Origin: Lasiosphaeria ovina | Lineage: Eukaryota > Ascomycota > Sordariomycetes > Sordariales > Lasiosphaeriaceae | DNA: 64,000 nucleotides | Assembly (NCBI GenBank): GCA_033439765.1 | Contig: JAULSN010000012.1 | Location: 372,001-436,000 of the forward strand | Reading direction: 5' to 3' | Shown here: piece after piece, positions 54,582 to 64,000 of the stretch | Position numbering within the stretch: position 1 is the stretch's first letter | How the letters are laid out: every line of letters begins with the position of its first letter | Made by a program: the position numbers and the translations under genes | The notes under the pieces: generated by a model | The model's database searches: none | Seen by the model: only the letters and a program-made list of their open reading frames with translations | What the model was told of the DNA's origin: nothing

Positions 54582-57105
54582 ATGGCTACTGTGCTCACCA
54601 AGGAGAAGGCCTCGAGAGGCGAGGGAGACTCGGATAACAAACTCGACCCGGATGCGTCGACCAGGTCGGTCACGAGTATCCCTCCTCTCGGGGCCCCAGT
54701 TGAAGAAAGGCGGTTCTGGTTCCAACGTGCCAAATCTTACGACCCCGATGCAATTGCAACCCAGGTGAGTCTCCTTCCAGCCCAGTCGGGCTTTTTTTCC
54801 CCCTTGGTTGTGTTTTTGTTTTTAGCTTATTTCATGAGAGGAAGCTCACTCTGTGGTATGAAGGCCAGCGTATTCGATGACCCAGAGACCGCAGAGAAAT
54901 ATCACCCGCGGGGCGACTGGTGAGTTTCCATCCCAGGAGAACCCTTATAGAGACACTTCGATTGGCTAACAGTGCTGGTCAGGGAGAACATCAGTAGATT
55001 CGACCCTCTTGCCCGTTGGTATGTCCAGCAGAAAAGTGTTCTCTCGGGGTCTCTAACTAGTTGTGACCTGTCTAGGTAGTCTGGTAGAGAATAGAGGAGC
55101 TGACTCTTCAATAGGACCTGGGCCGAGGAGCACCGCTTGGTGCGCAAGATTGACCTTCGAATCATGGTGTGGGCCTGCATCATGTTCATGGCTCTCGAAC
55201 TCGACCGAGCCAACATTGCGCAGGCCTTGACAGACAACTTCCTGACTGACCTCCACTTGACAACAGACGGTATGAAATAAAACCCCATGTTGCTCACTCT
55301 GGGAATATGCCTAGCAGCCCATTGCAGAATAGCTGACTGGTATTAAAGACTACAACTTCGGGAACACCGTGTTCAAGCTATCTTTTCTCTGCGCCGAGCT
55401 GCCGTCCCAGCTCGTCTCCAAGTGGATGGGCCCGGATCGATGGATCCCATCGCAGATGGTCCTGTGGAGTTTGGTGGCGAGCAGCCAGTTCTGGTTGTCT
55501 GGTCGCGATTCGTTTTTGGCCTGCCGAGCGCTTCTGGGCCTCCTCCAGGGCGGCTTTATTCCCGATGTACGGAACTTGTTTACCCCTGCCACCCAATCTC
55601 GACAATCTGCACTTTTTACTAATGGTATTTGTTGCGCCGGGCAGGTGATTCTATATCTATCGTATTTCTACAAACATCATGAGATGTCACTTCGCCTCGG
55701 CTTCTTCTGGACCGCGATGAGTACAGCCGACATAATCTCGGCTCTTCTTGGTGCCGGTCTCCTGCACTTGAGAGGAGTCCAGGGAAAGTCAGGCTGGAGA
55801 TGGCTGTTTCTGATCGAGGTATGTTTATTACGGTGCTCCTTGACCCTCACTCGGTTGCCCAGTCTGGTGTTTGAGCTGATATGTGGTTGTACGCGTAGGG
55901 TCTTTTGACACTTATCATTGGAATCTTCGCCTTCTTGCTCATGCCTGCTGGGCCCTGCCAGACAGCAAGTTGGTTCCGGGGGAAAAAGGGTTGGTTCGAT
56001 GAACGGTACGTACCCTACTTGCGCGCATCTCACAATTTTTTCGTACTAATTAAGATGTCTGTTGTTGTGCAGAGAAGAGAAAATTATTGTGAATCGTGTT
56101 TTGCGAGAGGACCCGAGCAAGAGCGGCATGCATAACCGTGAGCCAATTACGCCTAGGTTACTCTGGCAAAGCCTCAAGGACTATGACCTCTGGTAAGAAA
56201 CCCCCCATACATGGCTGCCTTGGATCGGTCTAATATATTTTGGCCAGGCCGTTGTACATCCTGGGGCTCGTCTTCCAGATTCCCGCGACCCCCCCGCAGC
56301 AGTATCTTACCCTCTCTCTAAGAGGGCTGGGCTTTGATACTTTTCAGTCCAATTTACTTTCAATTCCTTGGAATGTGCTTCACAGTGGGTGAAAATCCAA
56401 CAGCGCCCCCCCCCTTAAACCATTTACCGCGAGGAATAGCAAGCCTGACAAAATACAGTGATATCCATGCTTGGACTTACCTACCTTGCCGAGATTATTA
56501 ACGAGTTGACGCTCGTCTCGATGTCCGGGCAGATCTGGGTTCTCCCGTTTCTGATCTACTTGTCTGTTGCCAATACGGGGCAGGCAAACCGATGGGTGCT
56601 TTTCGCGGTCACCTCCCTACTCCTCAGCTACCCGAATGGTGAGAGTTTGATTTTAAGTCCCAAGTGTTGTTGTCACCGGGTGGCTAACTGTGGCCGCAGC
56701 TCACCCAATCCAGGTCGGCTGGAATTCCCGCAACTCAAATACCGTCAGATCTCGCACCGTATCCGCTGCCTGCTACAACATGTTTGTCCAGGCGAGCGGC
56801 ATCATCTCGTCCAACATCTACCGATCTGGTACGGCGTGACAACGTCAAAGACAAACCCAGAAAGAACTTCAGCGGCTGACCACTCTGCAGATGACGGTCC
56901 TCTGTACAGGCGAGGCAACCGGCAACTTCTCGCCATCACGTGCATGAATATAGTTCTGTATGTCCTGGTGAAGGTCTACTATGTCCAACGGAACAAGAGT
57001 AGAGATAGAAAGTGGAATGCAATGAGCACAGACGAACGGCTAGAATACCTTGCGACGACAGAGGACAAGGGCAACAAGAGACTCGACTTCAGATTCCAGC
57101 ACTAA
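54582..57105 (+). CDS. MFS permease, DAL5 / anion:cation symporter family
   Basis: Plasma-membrane proton-coupled uptake of an organic anion is expected from the family (allantoate, nicotinate, pantothenate, biotin or sulfonate permeases). Twelve exons give 569 residues in one frame (1710 nt): 54582-54764, 54864-54919, 54983-55018, 55115-55269, 55349-55566, 55645-55818, 55899-56005, 56073-56192, 56248-56384, 56459-56638, 56700-56828, 56891-57105. Family landmarks are [20 protein letters not shown] (TM1), [68 protein letters not shown] and [20 protein letters not shown] in the central loop. TM7-12 include [20 protein letters not shown]. Intron 55567-55644 is 78 nt, in frame and stop-free, so retention would add 26 residues to TM4. 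It is divergent from the TauD-type gene, suggesting a shared substrate. Confidence 0.9.
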
Positions 57106-58227
57106 ATCTACATCTGCGACGAGCGGTACCAGATCTGCGTCTGCGCACACCTTAGAGAGAGGCAGGGGCGGCGTTGGCAAGATATGGATTGGCAGACGAG
57201 AGATGCCGGTGGAAAGGGGGCGTCTGATGCATGGTCTCCAGGTCTCCACCGAGGCACGGAAAGACGGTGGAACGAAGGGGTGAAGGCGAGGGTGGGTTGC
57301 GCTTCAGCTGCATCTGTCCAGTGGCCAGGGCTTGCAGTGGCGCTGGCTGTCGGTGGCGCATTGTGCTGGGATGGAACAGAAGCTAGACTGGCTTTTCTCG
57401 ACTTTTAAAACAAACGAGAAGGTTGAGTGAGTTTTTGAAGAATCCGGGAGGGAAAAGGGGCTGTGTTGTGTAATATGTTGGGCTTGTTGGGCTGGGGGTT
57501 TTAATTGGAAGTGAGATTGGGGGGATTCCCATTGAATCGATAAAGTCGGATAACGAGCAAGTGTACTGACAGAAGAATTCCGTAATATGAAAAATTAAAA
57601 AGAAAGCGAAGGGAAAAAAAGAAGCACATAATTAAGCGACCCAAGATACGGGGGAAGCCAAAGGCACGTGATAGGCAGCGTTTAAAGTACCTAAGGTAAG
57701 CTTGCAAAGCTCTCAAGGCCCATACTGGTCGGTACCTATTAGGTACGTATTTTCCTTTCACGCCAGTCAACCTGGCGAGCCAGCGTTTTGAGTCAGTACC
57801 GTGGCCAACTTATTAAGCCACGAATGGAAAACGAAAGCCATTTCCAAGCGTCTTCTGTTTGGCCGTATTTCTAGCCACGCCGCCTTATCAGGGAATAGGT
57901 TAAATGCGTCATTGCCTGGCGACTGGGCCTGTGGAGATGCGTGCGTCTTGGTCGCATCACATGACAAAGGCTTACTCGGGCCCCACGGCAATTCTAAACA
58001 GAATTGCGTGCGGACCCAACCCGGCGCTGTTAGCGGCGGGCCCCCGTTTCGTACCTCGCACTGTCCGTGGCAGCTTTGGGAGCCCGAAGCTGCTGCACTG
58101 TGGGATTATTCGCTCCAGGTCCAGTCACTCCACCCGCAGGCCGCTGCTTTCCGACATCTTCGCCCGATGCGCGATTTCACTGCCATACAATCGCTCCCCA
58201 AAGACAAATCTTGCCAAGTCGAGCAAC
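57106..58227. other. intergenic region upstream of ribose-5-phosphate isomerase
   Basis: Contains the permease 3' region and the promoter of the isomerase. From an ATG at 57904 the isomerase frame is open upstream for 108 codons, giving an Arg/Ser-rich, acid-poor leader (see findings). Nothing else coding is supportable. Confidence 0.5.
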
Positions 58228-59091
58228 ATGGCCATGTCTACGTCCGAGTCTGCGATTCCGCTTGAGCAGCAGGCGAGGCTGGTCGAGAAGTCCAAGCGTT
58301 TCGCCTCCTACCAGGCCGTCAAGGACCACCTGGTCGCCAGCTATACGAGAATTGGTATCGGCTCCGGCAGCACTGTCGTATATGTTGTCGAGGCCATCGC
58401 TGCACTCGGCCCCGGCGTGACTTCCAACATGAAATTCTATCCCACCGGCGCGCAGTCCGAGGAACTCATCGAAGCGGCCGGCCTGACTCTGCAGTTCATC
58501 AATAAGCTGCCTGCTGGCCAGCTGCTGGATGTGGCCTTTGACGGTGCCGACGAGGTGGACGACGACCTCAACCTGATCAAGGGCGGTGGCGCCTGTCTAT
58601 GGCAGGAGAAAATCGTCGCCACTAGCGCCAAGAGGTTTGTCTGCGTCGCCGACTTCCGCAAGCTGTCCCCACGCCTGGGGACCAACTGGAAGAAGGGGAT
58701 CCCCATCGAGGTCTTGCCCATGGCTGCCCCGCGGGTCTTGGACGAGCTCAAGCAGATGGGCTCTCACAACCCCCGCATCCGCCCGGGGCTCCCCGGCAAG
58801 GCCGGCGCCATCGTCACAGACAACGGCCTGTGGATCATCGACGCACCATTCACGCCGCTCCACCTGCCAAAGGACAGCAGCGAGAGCGGGATTCAAGCTG
58901 GGAACGGAGACAATGGCGTTTGGACTGTGGACGCACTGGCGGACCGGCTGATCAAGATCCCCGGAGTGGCCGAGATCGGCCTGTTTTACGGCAAAAATGG
59001 TCTGCAGGTTGAAAGTGGCGGCCAGAAGCCGGTGGCCGCGTATTTTGGCATGGCGGATGGTACTGTCGAGGTGAAAAGTGACATGGGCTGA
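58228..59091 (+). CDS. rki1: ribose-5-phosphate isomerase A (pentose phosphate pathway)
   Basis: Interconverts ribose 5-phosphate and ribulose 5-phosphate in the non-oxidative pentose phosphate pathway. A single exon of 287 residues starts MAMSTSESAIPLEQQARLVE. RpiA signatures are visible: IGIGSGSTVVYVVEAIA (phosphate loop), FYPTGAQSEELIEAAGL, VAFDGADEVDDDLNLIKGGG (catalytic Asp/Glu region, with the usual KGGG Lys), LWQEKIVATSAKRFVCVADF and AAPRVLDEL. The C-terminal part has a short insertion around HLPKDSSESGIQAGNGDNG before VWTVDALADRLIKIPGVAEI and GLFYGKNG. Start chosen at 58228 because family similarity begins right after it. An in-frame ATG at 57904 would add 108 residues. Confidence 0.95.
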   Translation: MAMSTSESAIPLEQQARLVEKSKRFASYQAVKDHLVASYTRIGIGSGSTVVYVVEAIAALGPGVTSNMKFYPTGAQSEELIEAAGLTLQFINKLPAGQLLDVAFDGADEVDDDLNLIKGGGACLWQEKIVATSAKRFVCVADFRKLSPRLGTNWKKGIPIEVLPMAAPRVLDELKQMGSHNPRIRPGLPGKAGAIVTDNGLWIIDAPFTPLHLPKDSSESGIQAGNGDNGVWTVDALADRLIKIPGVAEIGLFYGKNGLQVESGGQKPVAAYFGMADGTVEVKSDMG

Positions 59092-62000
59092 ACTTGGAGT
59101 AGATAGCGGAAGAGAACGAGGCGACAGCGCGTGGATCACATGATACTGATTGTTGTTCTTAACATTAGCGCGCGAGCTAATCATGCCCTGGCCCGGAGAA
59201 GAAGAACGGACCCAAAAGAGAGGGGGGGCCCTGGACAATAGTTCTCTACAGGGTCACCTAGGGCCGTCAGTACCTACGACGGGACGTGATAGCGCAGTTT
59301 AAAAAAGGCGGACGAGTAGAAAAACAGCAAGCCCATCTCTCATTCGAGTTTCGACGAGCCAAAGTTTCTTTTACTAAACACCCCGAACCTCCCGAGAAAC
59401 CTTTATACCTACACAAATGAGTTCCTTCAACATGATCAAGAGCTTAGATGGCAAGGCAAAAGGGTTGAGTGTGCTAGCAGGGTGATTTAGCCTACGGCTG
59501 ATGCGTAAGGAGGCGTGCTCTGGACCCTTCTCCAGCGATAACCCTTACTCCGAGCGAGAGGCGTTGTGCGATGGTGCCGTATATTGGCACTTCTAGAGTT
59601 TGGGGCTGACGAAAGAACGTGCTGGCACCTACCTATTTGACCGGGCGATGGAGTTATGAGTGCACATGTAGGCCACAATTGTGCTGACCGGCCTGCTTGT
59701 AATGACAATGACGGAGGCCGCGCGCGGATCGCCGCATTTCCAATCCGGCCCGGCCCCACGGCAAGCGCTTGCGGCGTTTTTCTGACGCAAAGCGACCAAT
59801 AAAGATGAATGGACCCGGAGTCAGGCCCTTGGGGCGTATATAAGCGATACGAGATCAGAGGGACGGCAATGCATCGAGGAGCTAAAGGCTTCATTAATAC
59901 TACCAAAAAGAGCGTGATGGGACTGTTACCCCTTTTTCTTTCTTTCTTTCTCTACTTCTCTCCGTTTTTTTCCCGTTTTCTGTTCGGTGGGGTTTCTAAC
60001 ACTGGGAATTGGTGCCGAGTTTGAGATGTGGCCTATACAGACCGCTTGCGCTTGCCTGCCGTATTGATAAAATGCTCTACATTCTCTGCACCACCTAATT
60101 TTGCTCGTCTCCTGTATGTACATACTTACTGTACCGTACCAGTGCGAGACTGGGCCAGCTGAGACATCTAGAGGGTCAAGCATTCGGCTGCCCACTTGTG
60201 TTGCAGTTTTTAACTGAGGTGATAGCAGCGAGCTGAGCCCGAGAGACTCCGTCGCCGCGCCTATTTTTACTTTCGGACTGTGAACAGCCTGAGCCTGACA
60301 GGTGCTGCGCGTGGCGGCTGCGGCAAGGTGCAGGCCTTGGCGGTCTCGACTTGCCCCTTGGACACGCTTGTTCTGCAGCGTGGTTTCGAAAAACAGCACT
60401 GACGCCAACTGACACACGGTGGAGGATGGAATGGTTGGGGCTGCCGTTCAGACTGGCCGCATTCTCCATCGTCACTCGCTGCGGCAGTTTTTCAAGAATA
60501 GCACGGAGCACGGCGATGTTTGTGCAGTACTACACACACGGACATAATGGCCATGAATGATCTTTTTAGTGGTTTCATCGCTCTCGGTATGTACTGTGTA
60601 AATGTTCCTTCCCCTGGTTATTTCTTTTCGAAGACAGCCCCAACATATTATGCCAGCTGTAAAGAAACCACCCCCTTCGTCCTGAGACGGGAGGTAATAT
60701 GGGGGTGGGGGGTCGCCTCAGACGAGAGCCGGCCTCTTCGGACTTGTTTACGTTCGCAGCGCGACAGCGCATTTGTATTTGCGACAGCTTACTTGGGACA
60801 GGCCGCGGCTGATTTTGTGGCATGCGTTAATAACCCATACATGCGAGTCGACACCTAAGTCCACTGTATACTGCTGCTGGTCGTAGGGCGCTGTCATAAG
60901 AGCTAATAAAGAGCTTCGTGTTTAACTCACGATTGAAGGCGGTCGGTAGGCCTGGCTTTGTTGAGAGATCCTATTTCCTGGCTCGGTGTCCGGAAAGCCC
61001 GGCGGATGCGAGAAATAAACGGGGACGAATCCAAAGGGCGATGTACGTACTCCGTACAGTACAGAGTTACTGCGAGTGTGTCCAGAGTCAGTACAACCCA
61101 CCTTACCTTATTTACCAAGGAAGGCACGGAGTACTCCGTAGTTAAGAGGAAATGCGTCCAGGGGGGATCTTGCTTTGTCGATCGTGAATTTGACAGCTGC
61201 TTTGAGAAGGAAAGAGAGCTGGTGTTTGTCCCTCTGGTCGCCCGAATGTGAGGCCTGTGAGGGAGAAGGAGTAGGGCAGAGGGGGTGGTGGGGGGTGTCG
61301 ATCGAGATGGGAAGGCCGTCTTCAACTGGGGGTGGGGACTCGGCGGTAGAGCGGGTGCCCGGCCAGGACACGCACCCTCCCTCCCTGCCGAGGGCCGCTT
61401 TAGAGGCGGGATCAACCACGCTTCTCAGTACCTTCGGTATACGATGCGCGGCAGCAGGTGTATTGGGGTTAAAGGTTAAGGTGCCTATGCGACGCAGGTG
61501 CCGGGCTAAATGAAATCCGGCGAGACGGCCTCTATACATTAATATAGCGACGTGGCATTTTAGCCTGTGGGTTGACATGGGGCGGCGACGACGGGCGACG
61601 ACGGGCGACGACGACGGTCGACGGGCGTCGGGCGCAGCTCTACCAAGTCCCCAGAAAGTGGCCCGGCGACGAGGTGCGTTGGGAGGACATTGGCCGTCAT
61701 ACCGATTGAGCTACCAGGTACTACAGAGAGCTACGGTAGCTGGCCTTGTCTACGTGAAGTCCGCGGAATGGAATGACTTGCCACTGGCAGACCCGGCGGC
61801 TCCACTTCGCCCGAGAGAGGCGTTGCTGTCGCCCTCATTGATTGCGTGTGTTTCCCCGAGTTTTTCGCGGCCCACCCGAGCTGCTCCTGCTGTTCTACTG
61901 CGGGGGTTCCGTCCGAGATTTTCGGACAGCCACACCTTTGGCGCGAGGAGTGAACAAAGAAAGAAAGGCGACAACTCTCATCTTCCATTCTATTATCCCC

Positions 62001-64000
62001 TTGTTGCGTCGCCCAAACTCGAGTTAGGGATGCTCTTGTAGAATTGACTGTGCAGTACGGAGTAGAGAGAGCCTTGGCTCGAATACAACGTGTTGAAGCG
62101 TCGGATTGATAAGACTACCCTAGGCCAGGCCTGGGCGTTGCCGTCGGGGGCGGGCGGAAAGCCGGGTTCCAGGGGGGTGGCAGTTGAGCAACTCCGTGAG
62201 AATCGTCCCACGAGGGTCGGGTTGTTTCGTGAAATGTGGGGCGCTCTCCAATGGCTGCTCCCGAGTGCGGCATCGAGACACGTACGGAGTACCCTACAGG
62301 TGAGATGGACTCGGTCGGTCGGGCGGCGCAGCCACCTTCCCCAAAGCCCCCCCCGAGTGCGTCGCTTGAAACCACGGTGGATATTGGGGGGACCGGTGAG
62401 TGAGTGACTAAGTACGTGTGTATGCGCGGAAACTTCATTATATTTCCTTTGCTTGCAATTTTTGTCAGTGGCTCGTCTTTATCATTCCCTTCTTCTCACA
62501 CGCACCACCGACGAGTAAGTTGGCCGACGGAGGCAGCGCAGTGAGGCGCCATGCAAAGGATGACGGCGCCGCCGGAGCAAGCAGTCCATTCGATTGTGCC
62601 TCAGCGGCAAAAGAATCAGGTCCGCAGCCCAAGGACCCGGATGCACCAAGGTGGCCGCGCGGGATGCTTGGTCAGAGGCAGGTACTGGTACATACCTCCT
62701 CCGTCCCTCCCTGCCCTTCATACGAGGCTGGCATGCTGAGCAGGTTCGTGTGAATGTACGGATACCGGACGGATTGACCTAGGTAGGTAGGTAAGGTAGT
62801 CTCTACCATTTTTGAAGCAACCTGGCGAGCCAACGGCGTGTGCCACCCGTCTCTCCTGAGTCCTCCCAGCTGCGTGCGCAGCGGGTAAGGAGCCAACCTC
62901 CGGTCTCTATGCCGACCAGCCGACCTGCGAGGTCAAGGCATGGCATGAAGTGGCGGGAACAGCGCCCAGCAGTCACAGATTCCATGCTGGTGCCGACGGG
63001 GGCTTGCGGCCGCCGCCACCAACACAGCCGTCCTCTTGGTGCTGCTCGCTTCATCTCATCCCCTGACACGGCACCTGGCGTGCATGACAAACAAACAGCC
63101 TGGAGGGCCCGACCGGACAAGAAGGCCGACCGAGTGCAACTGGCCAGCACCCCCCCAACTGGAGTGTCACCTCCAACCCGCAACCAAAGGGGACCGACCG
63201 GGTTAGGTGACTGGTAGTTTCTTATGGTGAGAGGAAAACGCCCAAAGGCCTTGGTTGTCGTAATGGCTCTATGTGCGTCCTCTTTCTCTTCCTAATCTTT
63301 CAAGAATCTCCAACTTCTAGGTAGTTCTAAGTGGGTTTCTTTGCGGCAAAGAGGCTTGCGCAATTCAGGTGGCGCTGTATGGTCTACTGTGTATGCCTTT
63401 GCGCATTTGGTCTACGACTCGGTTTGTGTCCGTCCGAATTTAGCGGTCGGCGGCTGATTCGAGCCGGCTCCTTTTTTCATTTTCGGCTGAGGCGTCGAGG
63501 CAACTCACTGCCGTCAATGGCGGGCGTGTTTTCAAAGCAAGCGCAATGCTTTTTGGCACCCTGGAGACAGGTGGTCTCGCCATTTCCTTGCAAGGTCGGC
63601 CAGGGCTTTCTTTGCACACGTCCTCACATGCGGATTTCCTTATTTCTCTCTCACCTGTCATTGTTTATTCATGAGTGCGAATGGAAGGCACAGTATGAAG
63701 GTAGGTAGGCGCCTTTCTTCGTCTACTTGTTGTCGAAATGCATTCTGATGCCAAATGTTATTAATAGGTGATAGGTAAGGTACTCGTTACCTTACTATGT
63801 AAAGGTATGTACCCTATGTACAGTATGTACGGATATTTGAGGAACGGATGCTTTCCGTGCATGCGTGCCTAGGCAGGCGGGGGGTCTGGGTGTTTCCCGT
63901 CATATTCGATCGCCGGCGATGACGGGGCGCCCAGCGGCCGCGATTGTAGGCTTCGTCGCTTTCTTCGCCGGATGCTCTGGGCTCAGTTCAATATAGGATG
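59092..64000. other. 4.9-kb region without a supportable gene
   Basis: Small ORFs only, none with domain features or convincing splice partners. Four of the window's TACGGAGTA/TACTCCGTA words fall here (61048, 61132, 62056, 62283). A GCGACGACGG simple repeat lies at 61574-61625. The end (63700-63840) is rich in GTA/TAC words. A gene with very small exons could be missed by eye. Confidence 0.45.
59417..59485 (+). other. possible 22-codon ORF downstream of the isomerase
   Basis: MSSFNMIKSLDGKAKGLSVL... ends in TGA at 59485. It follows a promoter-like stretch (an A-rich run and a CCCATCTCTCATTC leader, 59290-59416) with a good ATG context (ACACAAATGAG). It may be the first exon of a small gene or chance; no continuation could be fixed. 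Confidence 0.2.

Noticed and set aside
61695..61735. tRNA-like D-arm TAGCTCAATCGGTA on the minus strand
   Set aside because: The following bases do not pair to close the D-stem, and no T-arm GTTCRANNC or acceptor stem is found at the right distance.
61577..62041. 154-codon ORF with an Arg-rich start
   Set aside because: The start is a GCGACGACGG simple repeat, and the rest has random composition with competing frames.

Overview
The window is nuclear DNA of a filamentous ascomycete (Pezizomycotina; a Sordariomycete is my inference). The genes carry short GT-AG introns of about 50-120 bp with CTGAC/CTAAC-type branch sites. The products are typically fungal: a Zn(II)2Cys6 regulator, a TauD-type dioxygenase and a DAL5-type permease. 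A Tad1-like LINE is present, and some repeat copies show CpA-to-TpA decay, the mark of repeat-induced point mutation (RIP).

Left gene block (1-18.4 kb): NAA15 (NatA auxiliary subunit, cut by the window edge), a MIX23/Cid2-family protein, a 5 kb gene-poor stretch, a polyglutamine Zn2Cys6 transcription factor with three coding exons, S-adenosylhomocysteine hydrolase, eIF3h, and a conserved UPF0643-like protein. I rebuilt the exon structures from splice signals and conserved protein continuity. Most are longer than the open frames alone suggest; for example, the last four residues of SAHH lie in a 13-nt exon.

Retroelement island (19.04-51.08 kb): about 32 kb of nested elements with no host gene. 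Two families build it. LINE-B is a Tad1-like element with two ORFs (zinc-knuckle ORF1; endonuclease-RT-RNase H ORF2). Element A is a 1.7-1.9 kb unit that encodes only one zinc-knuckle, gag/ORF1-like protein but ends in the same ~185-nt 3' tail, stem-loop and poly(A) as LINE-B. At least six A copies are present, three with an intact ORF. A resembles mammalian HAL1 (half-a-LINE) in layout and is probably moved in trans by LINE-B. A RIP-ruined Gypsy chromovirus sits in one A copy with a clean 5-bp target duplication, two solo LTRs are present, and several A/B insertions are framed by exact 10-12 bp target duplications, so the insertion order can be read.

Right gene block (51.1-59.1 kb): a TauD/TfdA-family 2-oxoglutarate dioxygenase (minus) and a 12-exon MFS permease of the DAL5/anion:cation symporter type (plus) are divergently arranged across 2.1 kb. 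They are plausible partners for uptake and oxidation of a sulfonate-like substrate. Ribose-5-phosphate isomerase follows. From 59.1 kb to the end I see no supportable gene.

The feature most worth following is the ORF1-only A family and its coupling to LINE-B: shared 3' tail, shared tail subtypes, and an A-5'/B chimera.
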